Source of the DNA: CAVQJU01 sp963755195
GTDB taxonomy: Bacteria; Acidobacteriota; Vicinamibacteria; Vicinamibacterales; CAVVIG01
Direction of reading: 5' to 3'
Assembly: GCA_963755195.1 (NCBI GenBank)
Contig: CAVWIZ010000008.1
Span: forward strand, 372,001 to 436,000
DNA: 64,000 bases
This document shows positions 9,298 to 16,945 of this stretch, one piece after another (the first letter of the stretch is position 1; each line of letters opens with the position of its first letter). The translations under genes were made by a program, and so were the position numbers. The notes below the pieces were generated by a model that searched no databases, was not told the origin of the DNA, and saw only the letters and a program-made list of their open reading frames with translations.

Positions 9298-10413
9298 ATG
9301 GGTGTGCCGGTTCGCAAGACCCGCGTCCTCATTGTCGACGATTCCGCGATCGTCCGGAGGATGCTCTCCAACGCGCTGCAACACGAGCCCGACATGGAAG
9401 TCGTCGGCCTCGCCTCGGATCCGTTCGTGGCGCGCGACCTCATCCTGCAGCACAAGCCTGACGTCCTGACGCTCGATCTCGAAATGCCGCGTATGGACGG
9501 TCTCACGTTCCTGCGCAAGCTGATGGTGCATCACCCGATGCCGGTCATCATCGTGAGCTCGTTGACGCAGACCGGATCGGCGGCGAGCTTCGAGGCGCTG
9601 GCCGCCGGCGCGATCGACGTGATCGCCAAACCGGGCGGGCCGTACTCGGTCGGCGACATCGCCGACAAGCTGAAGTACCGCATCCGGGCGCTTCGCACCG
9701 GACGGGCCGTGCGCTTCGCGCGGATGCGCCCCCCAACCGGCCCGCTCCCGGCCCCGGTGAAGCTCGCGCACGCCAACGGCCTCATCGTGATCGGCGCCTC
9801 GACCGGAGGGACGCAGGCGATCGAGACGCTGCTGACACGACTGCCCGCCGATGGTCCGCCGATCCTGATCGTGCAGCACATGCCGGCGCACTTCACGAAG
9901 GCGTTCGCCGGACGGCTCGACTCCGTCTGCCCGATGAGCGTCGTCGAGGCGGCGGACGATCAGCCGCTGAAACGCGGCGTGGCGTACATCGCGCCCGGTG
10001 ATTTCCACTTGCTCGTCGGCGCGCGCGGTGTCGAGCTGCGGACCGTGCTGCACGCCGGGCCGCCCGTCCACTACCAGCGCCCGTCGGTCGACGTCCTGTT
10101 CCACTCAGCCGCCACACTGCGAGGCGTGCAAGTCGTGGCGATGTTGTTGACCGGAATGGGTTCCGATGGCGCCGACGGCATGGTGACGCTGCGCCAGGCC
10201 GGCGCGATCACGATTGCCGAAGCCGAGCAGTCGTGCGTGGTGTTCGGCATGCCGGCCGAAGCGATCGCCCGCGGCGGAGCGATGCACGTGGCGACGTTGC
10301 TCGCGATGCCGCGACTCATCGCCGACTCGTTCAGCAACAGGCGAGCCGGTCGCAGTTCCGGTCCGACGGACTCGCTCACGCCGGCGACAGGGTCCTCGGG
10401 TCGCGAAGCTTGA
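9298..10413 (+). CDS. cheB: chemotaxis methylesterase CheB (second copy)
   Basis: A 371-residue CheB with receiver (IVDDSAIVRR, Asp60 in LDLEMPRMDG, Lys in VIAKPGG) and methylesterase domain (Ser in GASTGGTQAI, His in VQHMPAHFT, Asp in GMGSDGADG). Four bases separate it from cheX. It differs widely from the first CheB at 1907, so it is a second lineage, not a recent copy. Its 3' end overlaps the convergent NtrC-type gene by 38 nt. The two copies may serve different receptors or adaptation modes. Confidence 0.93.
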   Translation: MGVPVRKTRVLIVDDSAIVRRMLSNALQHEPDMEVVGLASDPFVARDLILQHKPDVLTLDLEMPRMDGLTFLRKLMVHHPMPVIIVSSLTQTGSAASFEALAAGAIDVIAKPGGPYSVGDIADKLKYRIRALRTGRAVRFARMRPPTGPLPAPVKLAHANGLIVIGASTGGTQAIETLLTRLPADGPPILIVQHMPAHFTKAFAGRLDSVCPMSVVEAADDQPLKRGVAYIAPGDFHLLVGARGVELRTVLHAGPPVHYQRPSVDVLFHSAATLRGVQVVAMLLTGMGSDGADGMVTLRQAGAITIAEAEQSCVVFGMPAEAIARGGAMHVATLLAMPRLIADSFSNRRAGRSSGPTDSLTPATGSSGREA

Positions 10414-11728
10414 GCTTCTGATACAGAGAGCTCCTGGGAATCCCCAGGCGCTTGGCCGCCCGCCCGACACTTCCCTCTTCTTCCGCAAGCACGCGCTGAA
10501 TATGGAGCCACTCCACTTCCTTGAGCGTTCCGGCGTTCGATGAGGGCGAAGGCCGCCTGACGGAGGCGTTCAGCCGAAAGTCCGGCGGCCGCAGCACGGG
10601 CGAGGTGGCCATGAGCATCGCGCGCTCGAGCACGTTGCGCAATTCGCGGATGTTGCCAGGCCACGAGTGGGCGACAAGCGCCTCCAGGGCGTCGGCTTCG
10701 ACGCGCGGCGCCGGCCGCCGGATCTCCCGCGCCAGTTGCTGCACCAGTTGCTGCACGAGGTCCGGAATGTCCTCCTTGCGATGACGCAACGGCGGCAGCC
10801 GCAGGACGAGCGTGTTGATCCGGTAGTAGAGGTCCTCTCGGAACCGCCCTTCGTCGACGAGCGCCGCAAGACTCTTGTTGCTCGCCGCGACGAACCGGAC
10901 GTCGACGCGACGCTCGCCGATGTCGCCGAGTCGCCGGAAGCGCTTCTCCTCGACGATCTTCAACAGCTTGGGCTGCACAGTCAGGTCGGTGTCGCCAATC
11001 TCGTCCAGGAACATCGTGCCGCGGTGCGCCGCCTCGACCAGTCCGGGCTTCGAGGCCGTCGCCCCCGTAAACGCCCCTTTCTCGTGGCCGAACAACTCCG
11101 ATTCGAGCAGGTCGCGCGGGAGTCCCGCGCAGTTGAGGTCGATGAACGACTCGCTCGCGCGCGCGCTCGCGCTGTGGATCCAGCTCGCCAACATGCCCTT
11201 GCCGGTGCCGGTCTCGCCCTCGATGAGAATCGGCGCGTCGCACTCGGCCGCCGTGCGCACATCGCGCGCCAGCGCCCTGACGGCGGGGCTGCGGCCGCCG
11301 AGCAGTCCGTCCTCGCCAGGCGCGTGGCGCGACTGGGTGGCCAGGACGCGACGGCTGTTCTGCTGGTGCTCGATCACACGGTCCACGACGAGCGCCAGCG
11401 ACGCCAACTCGATCGGCTTGGTGAGAAACTGCTCGGCCCCTTCCTTGACCGCCATGACGGCGAGCTCGATCGAACCGTGGCCCGTCAGCACCACGACCGG
11501 CACGTCGATCCCCCGCAGCTTGATGTCGCGCAGGAGATCGAGCGCCGTACCGTCGGGAAGCGCGTAGTCGACGAGCGCCAGGTCGGGCACCTGCGTCTGG
11601 AGGAGCGTCATCGCGGCCGCCAGCGTGTCGGCCTCCTCGACGTCGTAGCCGTACGCCTCGAGATAGGTGCGCACGCCCAGCCGCGTGCCGGAGTCGTCCT
11701 CGACAATCAACAGTCGACTCTTCAACAT
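10376..11728 (-). CDS. sigma-54-dependent NtrC-family response regulator
   Basis: A 450-residue activator: receiver (IVEDDSG, Asp54 in ALVDYALPDG, Lys in FLTKPIE), AAA+ ATPase with Walker A GETGTGKGM, the sigma-54 contact GAFTGA, Walker B FLDEIGD and the sensor region, and a C-terminal Fis-type helix-turn-helix (SVGRAAKRLGIPRSSLYQKL). It opens sigma-54 promoters after phosphorylation. ATG 11728 overlaps the end of the kinase gene by 7 nt, so the two form a two-component pair. The nearby sigma-54-like promoters of cheB (1827) and mcp (14730) are plausible targets. Confidence 0.93.
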   Translation of the reverse strand: MLKSRLLIVEDDSGTRLGVRTYLEAYGYDVEEADTLAAAMTLLQTQVPDLALVDYALPDGTALDLLRDIKLRGIDVPVVVLTGHGSIELAVMAVKEGAEQFLTKPIELASLALVVDRVIEHQQNSRRVLATQSRHAPGEDGLLGGRSPAVRALARDVRTAAECDAPILIEGETGTGKGMLASWIHSASARASESFIDLNCAGLPRDLLESELFGHEKGAFTGATASKPGLVEAAHRGTMFLDEIGDTDLTVQPKLLKIVEEKRFRRLGDIGERRVDVRFVAASNKSLAALVDEGRFREDLYYRINTLVLRLPPLRHRKEDIPDLVQQLVQQLAREIRRPAPRVEADALEALVAHSWPGNIRELRNVLERAMLMATSPVLRPPDFRLNASVRRPSPSSNAGTLKEVEWLHIQRVLAEEEGSVGRAAKRLGIPRSSLYQKLKLRDPRTLSPA

Positions 11729-12847
11729 GCTGGTTGATACTCTCCCGCAGCGGCAGCCTTCTCCCGGTTGCTGAGAGGAACAATGACCGTCATCACGGCC
11801 CCTCCCGTCGGACCGTTCGCCGCCGTCACCCGCCCATGATGCTCGTCGACGATCCGCTGGCTGATCGCAAGCCCGAGCCCGAAACCTCCCGCCCGCCGAC
11901 TGAAGAACGGCTTGAACAGCTGCGGCAGATCTTCGGGCGAGATGCCGGGCCCACGGTCGCGGACGACTACCTGAAGCGCCGGGTTCGCGGAACTGGGCGC
12001 CATGCCGACTTCGATCTCCACTTCGGCGTCCGCAGGCGAATGCTGGATCGCATTCTGAATGAGGTTGACGAACACTCGCTCGAGGCGGGGCGGAATCATT
12101 CCCACTTCGGCGTCGGCGAGGATTGACGTCACAAGGTGCACGCGCCGCGCCTTCGCCTCCGGCTGGCATGCGCGGACGGCAGCGTGCACGGTGCCGCTCA
12201 ACTGGCGCGGCTCGAAGACCTCACTCGAGGGCTTGCCGAACTCGAGGAGGTCGATCATCAGCGTCTGCAGCCGCGTCACTTCGCGACGCAGTGCGTCGGC
12301 AAACGGCGTCGGATCGCGGCGAGGCTGCTGCGCCCAGGCTTCCACGAGAGAAGAGATGGCGAACAGCGGATTGCGAACCTCATGGGCAAAGCCCCCCGTC
12401 AGCGCGCCGAGCGCCGCCATGGTCTCGGCGCGCCGCACCGAGTCCTGCAGTTCGAGAAACGCCGTAATGTCCCTGGCGATCAGCAGCACGGCCGAATGCG
12501 CGGGATCGGGCAGCGGCCGGGCCCAGAGCTCCCACGTGCGAGCGCTCGCGGGGTTGTGCGCGCGACCGGTCACGATGGCGTTGCGGGCGAGCGCGTCGCG
12601 CCCCAACTCGAGCGCGTCGTTCCAGGGCGGGTACCTTCGCCAGCCGAGCGCTCGGTTGACCGACCCAGACCAACCATGATCCGCCGAGCGACTCCGCCGC
12701 CGCGCGGTTGATGCGGAGAATGTTGTCGCTCGCGTCAATCAGAATGAGTGCGTCATCGATCGCATCGGCCGTCGTGCGCCATTGGCGCGCCGCCAGTTCG
12801 AGTTTCGCGTTGAGCGCGGTCAGCTGGGCTTCCCTGATCGTGGTCAT
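11722..12847 (-). CDS. PAS histidine kinase, one extra base
   Basis: Begins MTTIREAQLTALNAKLEL, then a PAS domain (DAIDDALILIDASDNILRIN), a HisKA helix with the phospho-His in GGFAHEVRNPLFAI, and HATPase motifs FVNLIQNAIQHSP, RDRGPGIS and GGFGLGLAIS. No membrane span is seen, so it is cytoplasmic. A single extra base near 12660-12690, in the PAS domain, shifts the frame; corrected length is about 374 residues. It precedes and overlaps the NtrC-type gene, its likely partner. Confidence 0.85.
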
Positions 12848-13065
12848 CTGGCGCCGCCTCTCACCCGTGTGAGGGTCGTGCCGGTCAGCGACACCGCTTG
12901 CTCAGCTGCAGGGCCCGGAATAGCTCCGCCGAGCCGGTGTCCACGTTCTGGACAAGACGAAGCGCTAACCGTCCACATGCTCATCAAGTCAGATCCGCTT
13001 TATCGGATCGGATGTAGCATTTCGTTACAGGCGGCTTCGCAGACCGCGATCTCCGGCGGAAACGG

Positions 13066-14655
13066 CTAGTCGCGACGGATCTCGGACGCGGTCCCGTGCA
13101 GTTTCGTGAACAAGCCGGGAACTACCCCGACGAAGGAACGGAGAGGGGCCCCGAGAGGAGATGCTGTCGGTTTCCTCGGCGATGCCGCGTCGGCGACTCT
13201 CCGAGCGCCGCCCACGGTTCCACCGACCATTTGTTCGAGTCGGCGAACGACGGCCATCGATGCCTCGGCCTGCGAGTTGAGCTCTTCGCTCGCGGCGGCA
13301 CTCTCCTCCGCCGTCGCTGCCGTTGTCTGCGTGACGCTCTCCATCTGCGCGATGGCCTGGGTCACCTGATCGATCCCCTGCGTCTGCTGCTTGCTGGCCT
13401 GACGCACCTCTTCAACCATGCCTTTGACTCGAACCACGCTCCCGGTAATCGCGGCGATGGACTGCACCACCTGCTCGACCTTGCCGGTGCCTTCCTGCGA
13501 CCGCGCGATCGACTCCTCGAGCAGGACGGCCGTGTCCTTCGCGGCCTGCGCGGACCGCTGCGCCAGGTTCCGCACTTCGCCGGCGACCACCGCGAAGCCC
13601 ATGCCCGCCTCGCCTGCGCGTGCCGCTTCGACCGCGGCATTCAGGGCGAGGATGTTCGTCTGAAACGCGATTTCGTCGATCGTCTTGATGATCTTGGCGA
13701 CTTTGTTGCTCGACTCCCTGATCGCGGTCATCGACGTCACCATATGGGCGAGCGCCGTGTTCGAGTCGTTCACTTGCTGCGCCACGTCGGTCGTCAGGAC
13801 GGCGGCCTGAGCCGCATTCTCCTCGTTTTTGCGCGTCATCGACGCCATCTCCTCCATCGAGGCGGAGGTTTCCTGGAGCGACGCGGCCTGATAGGTGGCG
13901 CCCTGTGACAGCCCCTGCGCGGAGGTCGCGACTTGCCCGGCCGCCGCCACGACGTGCTCGGTCCCCTCGCGCAGCTCCTGCGACTGGCTCCGCAGCGACC
14001 GATTGACGCTGACGACGCTTCGTACGACGAGGCCCGCCACGGCCAGCGCCACGAAGACACTGCCAAAGACCATCAGCCGGACCGATTCGGTCTGCGCCTT
14101 GCCGGCATCCAGATCGGCCTGGAGAGACTCCTGCTCGCGGCCGACGATCTCATCGGTGGCCGCACGACTTTTCGCCTTGAACGCGTCACCGCTCTTCATG
14201 GCCGCCTTCGCGGCTTCCGCGGGGGCACCGGCAGCGATGAGCTTCGCGACGTCCTCGTTCGCCCGCATCCAGCCGTCAAGGTCGGACACGAGATCGGTCA
14301 CGGCGCTGCGGTCCGCCTGGGACCTCGCTTCGGCCTTGAATAGTTCGATGCTGCCAGTGACCTGCGCGCTGGCTTCGGCGACCGAAACCTTACGCGCCTC
14401 GACCATCGCAGGATCGTTCATGAAGCCCGCCACGATCATCGCGGGCTGACTCGCGTACAAGCGTTCCAGTTCGGTTTCGATTTGGAGCACCAGCCCCAGC
14501 CGCTTTGCTGTATGGTCGCCCGTGTTGACGAGGCGTTCCTCGAGCGATCGACCAACCGACAGCGACAGGGCGGCGATGGCAAAGATGAGCATCAGCAACG
14601 CTCCGACGCCGGTAAACAACCGGCGTCCGATTGTCCAATTCTTCATCTTCTTCAT
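13066..14655 (-). CDS. methyl-accepting chemotaxis protein, intact
   Basis: A 529-residue chemoreceptor in one frame: short cytoplasmic start (MKKMKNWTIGRR), span 1 (LLMLIFAIAALSL), a periplasmic four-helix sensor of about 160 residues, span 2 (VFGSVFVALAVAGLVV), then methylation helices and the hairpin DEIAFQTNILALNAAVEAAR. It closely resembles the broken receptor at 3124 through the signalling domain but not the sensor, so they are paralogues with different ligands. It is transcribed alone, away from the che cluster, from its own sigma-54-like promoter. MKNWT at 14646 is an alternative start. Confidence 0.93.
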   Translation of the reverse strand: MKKMKNWTIGRRLFTGVGALLMLIFAIAALSLSVGRSLEERLVNTGDHTAKRLGLVLQIETELERLYASQPAMIVAGFMNDPAMVEARKVSVAEASAQVTGSIELFKAEARSQADRSAVTDLVSDLDGWMRANEDVAKLIAAGAPAEAAKAAMKSGDAFKAKSRAATDEIVGREQESLQADLDAGKAQTESVRLMVFGSVFVALAVAGLVVRSVVSVNRSLRSQSQELREGTEHVVAAAGQVATSAQGLSQGATYQAASLQETSASMEEMASMTRKNEENAAQAAVLTTDVAQQVNDSNTALAHMVTSMTAIRESSNKVAKIIKTIDEIAFQTNILALNAAVEAARAGEAGMGFAVVAGEVRNLAQRSAQAAKDTAVLLEESIARSQEGTGKVEQVVQSIAAITGSVVRVKGMVEEVRQASKQQTQGIDQVTQAIAQMESVTQTTAATAEESAAASEELNSQAEASMAVVRRLEQMVGGTVGGARRVADAASPRKPTASPLGAPLRSFVGVVPGLFTKLHGTASEIRRD

Positions 14656-14729
14656 CGGTCCTCACTCCGTCCAACAGTGTCGCGCCGGCCGTCGGCGCCG
14701 ACAGACGCACAAAAGAGTTCTGCCTTTCA

Positions 14730-14745
14730 AGCAAGGTGCGCGCCC
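14730..14745 (-). promoter_or_regulatory. candidate sigma-54 promoter of the second mcp
   Basis: On the minus strand GGGCGCGCACCTTGCT has GG-N10-GC spacing with TTGCT at -12. Predicted start near 14719, 64 nt before the mcp ATG. Confidence 0.5.
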
Positions 14746-14939
14746 GCCGGACACTCGGGAAGCGAGTAGCCATAACGTGCCGCTGCACTATAGGTTCCGG
14801 CCAGCCCGGCATCGGACGAGAGGCGATGAGGTTAGGGCGGGCCGTCTGGAACTCAGACTCGCTTCCAGGTGCTGGACTGACGCGAGCACCTCATCTTCCG
14901 CCGATCCGAAGCTGTCCCTGGACCGACGCATGTCGGCGT

Positions 14940-15090
14940 GAATCGGCAAGTCGGTCCGCATCAAGGGCGAGGTCATCAGCGCCGAGGACCTGACCATCAA
15001 CGGCGAGTCGAGAGGACGATTGCGCTCGGCGAATCGCCAGCCCCTTCTCGATCGCGCGGCCGGCTCCCGATCACGCCGCCGGCACGTTAC
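14940..15090 (+). pseudogene. bactofilin fragment
   Basis: Reads IGKSVRIKGEVISAEDLTIN, which is the start of a bactofilin (polymer-forming cytoskeletal protein) beta-helix, then GES. After a frame change near 15018 it continues TIALGESPAPS. A stop codon precedes it in frame and no start or remaining repeat units follow. The rest of the 14656-15182 gap holds the mcp promoter and nothing else I recognise. Confidence 0.5.
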
Positions 15091-15182
15091 CCTGTATACT
15101 GACCGTGAGTGGCGCGCCCTCCGGGCGAGAATTGGCTACTCGATGATCCGATTACTCGATTATCCAATTCGTGAGTGGCAAG

Positions 15183-15259
15183 GCGCCTGTAGCTCAGCTG
15201 GATAGAGCGACGGTCTCCGAAGCCGTAGGTCGCAGGTTCGACTCCTGCCGGGCGCACCA
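15183..15259 (+). tRNA. tRNA-Arg (anticodon CCG)
   Basis: A full cloverleaf of 77 nt including encoded CCA. The acceptor GCGCCTG pairs with CGGGCGC, the D stem is GCTC/GAGC, the anticodon stem ACGGT/GCCGT holds the loop CTCCGAA with anticodon CCG (codon CGG), and the T arm is GCAGG-TTCGACT-CCTGC. Confidence 0.95.
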
Positions 15260-15270
15260 ACCTCCGCTCA

Positions 15271-15304
15271 CTTGCCAACAAATGCGTGAGCTACGGTTGG
15301 CAAG
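15271..15304 (+). repeat. 9-bp hairpin repeat, copy 1, after tRNA-Arg
   Basis: CTTGCCAAC pairs with GTTGGCAAG around a loop containing TGCGTGAGCTACG. It lies 12 nt after tRNA-Arg and could end its transcript, though no T-run follows. The same stem and loop recur at 15612-15642. Confidence 0.55.
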
Positions 15305-15420
15305 CCAGGCGGACCTCATTCACAATCTCCGCTACTACTACCGACGAACGAGCAGTCCCGCGTTCGACCAGAATCGATGTGCTAGAATTTGAAGTTCTTT
15401 GCGCAGCCTGATTCGCCCTC

Positions 15421-15496
15421 GGGCCGGTAGCTCAATTGGCAGAGCAGCAGACTCTTAATCTGCGGGTTGTGGGTTCGATTCCCACCCGGCTCACCA
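15421..15496 (+). tRNA. tRNA-Lys (anticodon CTT)
   Basis: A 76-nt cloverleaf with encoded CCA. The acceptor GGGCCGG pairs with CCGGCTC (one G-T pair), the anticodon stem GCAGA/TCTGC holds the loop CTCTTAA with anticodon CTT (codon AAG), and the T arm is GTGGG-TTCGATT-CCCAC. Two partial copies of its 3' end follow downstream. Confidence 0.95.
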
Positions 15497-15576
15497 CGTC
15501 TCGCGTTGCTCGACGTGGCTTCGCCCGGTGATTCTCAGGCGCTCAGGCTTCGGCCTTCGGCCTCGCCTTTCGGGCA

Positions 15577-15597
15577 CGATTCCCACCCGGCTCACCA
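15577..15597 (+). repeat. copy of tRNA-Lys 3' end, perfect
   Basis: The last 21 bases of tRNA-Lys, including CCA, recur here exactly, preceded by a segment (GCCTCGCCTTTCGGGCA) that is also found before the next copy. Confidence 0.7.
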
Positions 15598-15611
15598 ACC
15601 TTCGCTTCATG

Positions 15612-15642
15612 CTTGCCAACTGCGTGAGCTACGGTTGGCAAG
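15612..15642 (+). repeat. 9-bp hairpin repeat, copy 2
   Basis: Same stem CTTGCCAAC/GTTGGCAAG as 15271-15304 with a 13-nt loop TGCGTGAGCTACG, 3 nt shorter than copy 1. Confidence 0.55.
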
Positions 15643-15655
15643 CCATAAGAAGGTT

Positions 15656-15683
15656 GTCCACCGTAGCCTTGGCGAAGGTGGAC
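15656..15683 (+). repeat. palindromic repeat GTCCACC...GGTGGAC
   Basis: A 7-bp stem GTCCACC/GGTGGAC encloses GTAGCCTTGGCGAA, whose centre CCTTGG is itself a palindrome. From general knowledge this palindrome resembles a short element often seen in metagenomic contigs, where it gives spurious peptides with GYGGQ; I could not check that here. Confidence 0.5.
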
Positions 15684-15734
15684 CGAGATGGCTTCGGCCA
15701 CGCAGCTGCTTCTTTCGGCCTCGCCTTTCGGGCA

Positions 15735-15755
15735 CGATTCCCACCCGGCCCACCA
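15735..15755 (+). repeat. copy of tRNA-Lys 3' end, one mismatch
   Basis: The same 21 bases as the tRNA-Lys 3' end with one T-to-C change, again preceded by GCCTCGCCTTTCGGGCA. With the copy at 15577 it defines a direct repeat about 158 bp apart. Confidence 0.7.
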
Positions 15756-16063
15756 CGCTTTCATCAGCACTCTCAGACGGCGCCAAGTAGTTGACAAATG
15801 GTGCCGTTGCGGCGGTTCGATATCGATTTCCGTCGTACGCAGTTCCTTACGCCGCGCTCATTGTTGGACCTCTCAGGACACCGCTTCATCCGCGAGCGTT
15901 TTCGACTTGCAGCTTAGCGTTCCCGAACCGCGCCAACCACCGCCCTTTGTGGCGCCCCCCTCGCGGCGTCAGCCGTTCGCTTGAACGGCTCGCGAAACCA
16001 AGGGGAGAAAGGCGACTCTCGCATCGCCCGTCTCGCCTCTCAATCACCTCGCCTCTCCGTCAG
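15756..16063. other. gene-free stretch with one hairpin
   Basis: No coding potential is apparent. A perfect 8-bp inverted repeat AGCCGTTC/GAACGGCT with loop GCTT lies at 15971-15990, extendable by CGCG pairing. It could end transcription from either side but has no T-run. Confidence 0.4.
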
Positions 16064-16092
16064 TTGACAGACCCTTCGATCCGCCCTAGGCT
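16064..16092 (+). promoter_or_regulatory. sigma-70-type promoter of the toxin-antitoxin pair
   Basis: TTGACA at 16064-16069 and TAGGCT at 16087-16092 with an exact 17-bp spacer. Transcription would begin about 7 nt later, at 16099, which is the A of the antitoxin ATG; the mRNA may be leaderless. Confidence 0.5.
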
Positions 16093-16098
16093 GGCTTC

Positions 16099-16323
16099 AT
16101 GAACCTTCAAGTTCCACCTGAACTCGAAGCCAAGTTGACCCGCCTGGCTGCGGAGACAGGACGCACCGTCGACCAGGTTGCGATCGAGCTCCTGGCGAGT
16201 TCGATCGACCACGACGAATGGTTCCGCCGCGAGGTCGAGAAGGGCCGCATCTCTGCGCGTGAAGGCCGGCTGCTCGACCACGACGAAGTCGCCGCCCGGA
16301 TGGACGAGCGCTATCGCGGCTGA
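16099..16323 (+). CDS. antitoxin of a ParD/RelB-like module
   Basis: A 74-residue protein, MNLQVPPELEAKLTRLAAET then GRTVDQVAIELL. This is the ribbon-helix-helix DNA-binding start typical of ParD-like antitoxins, followed by a charged tail (DHDEVAARMDERYRG) that would bind and block the toxin. It overlaps the toxin start by one base (TGATG), the usual coupled arrangement. Such antitoxins normally repress their own promoter. No ribosome site is visible upstream; see the promoter entry. Confidence 0.85.
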   Translation: MNLQVPPELEAKLTRLAAETGRTVDQVAIELLASSIDHDEWFRREVEKGRISAREGRLLDHDEVAARMDERYRG

Positions 16324-16595
16324 TGCGCGTCCGCTGGACTACGGACGCTGCGGACGACCTCGATCGCATCTGCAACTTCATCGCCGAGACCAGCCCCGCT
16401 TCGGCCCGCCGCGTAGCGAAGACGATCGTCGAAGGCATCGCCTCACTCAATACGTTTCCGAACCGCGGACGGCCAGGTCGAATCGAACACACTCGCGAGT
16501 TCGTATTCGCGCCTCTGCCCTTCGTCGCTGTCTACGAAGTGCACGAGGAAGTTCAAGTGCTGCGAATCCTCCACGGCGCGCAGCAATGGCCGTAA
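16323..16595 (+). CDS. RelE/ParE-superfamily toxin
   Basis: A 90-residue protein with the ParE/RelE fold pattern: VRWTTDAADDLDRICNFIAE, then the helix SPASARRVAKTIVEGIASL, NRGRPGRIEHTREF and the closing strand VLRILHGAQQWP. ParE members poison gyrase and RelE members cut mRNA at the ribosome; sequence alone does not decide, though the GRPGR and H-x2-QQWP motifs are more ParE-like. It is translated by stop-start overlap with its antitoxin. Confidence 0.88.
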   Translation: MRVRWTTDAADDLDRICNFIAETSPASARRVAKTIVEGIASLNTFPNRGRPGRIEHTREFVFAPLPFVAVYEVHEEVQVLRILHGAQQWP

Positions 16596-16649
16596 ACATC
16601 ACGACAGATGTCCCAGGAGCTTCGAGCGTACCGCCCAACGGCGGTCGAT

Positions 16650-16905
16650 AACCAAGCTGCGCACGTTGATTCATTTGCCTGGGACGGACACACGGGCTGG
16701 CAAACGCTTGACGTCGGCGACCCGTCAAGGAACAGAACCTGCGAATCGCTGGGATCGATCGCCACCGCGTAGATGGCGGTGTTCCAGGGTCGGTGACGAA
16801 TGTGGGCGCAATCCTGGCGTGCCCGGGCCGGCTGGCATCCGCGACTGTGCCGGATCGCATCACGAGGGGTTCAGAGCTGGAACGTGCTCGAGGTGGTCCA
16901 GCCGC
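16650..16905 (-). pseudogene. fragments resembling a BNR/sortilin-type beta-propeller
   Basis: On the minus strand a stretch reads GGWTTSSTFQL then a stop, and about 100 bp further on AIYAVAIDPSDSQVLFLDGS, in different frames. Both are typical of BNR-like propeller blades (a DGG-x-W-T strand and VYAVAIDPTDSNVLY). There is no continuous frame. I take them as remnants of a lost secreted propeller gene; there is no other gene in 16596-16945. Confidence 0.3.
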
Positions 16906-16945
16906 CGAACGTTCAAGGCACGCGAGCACGTCGAGAGAGCAATCG

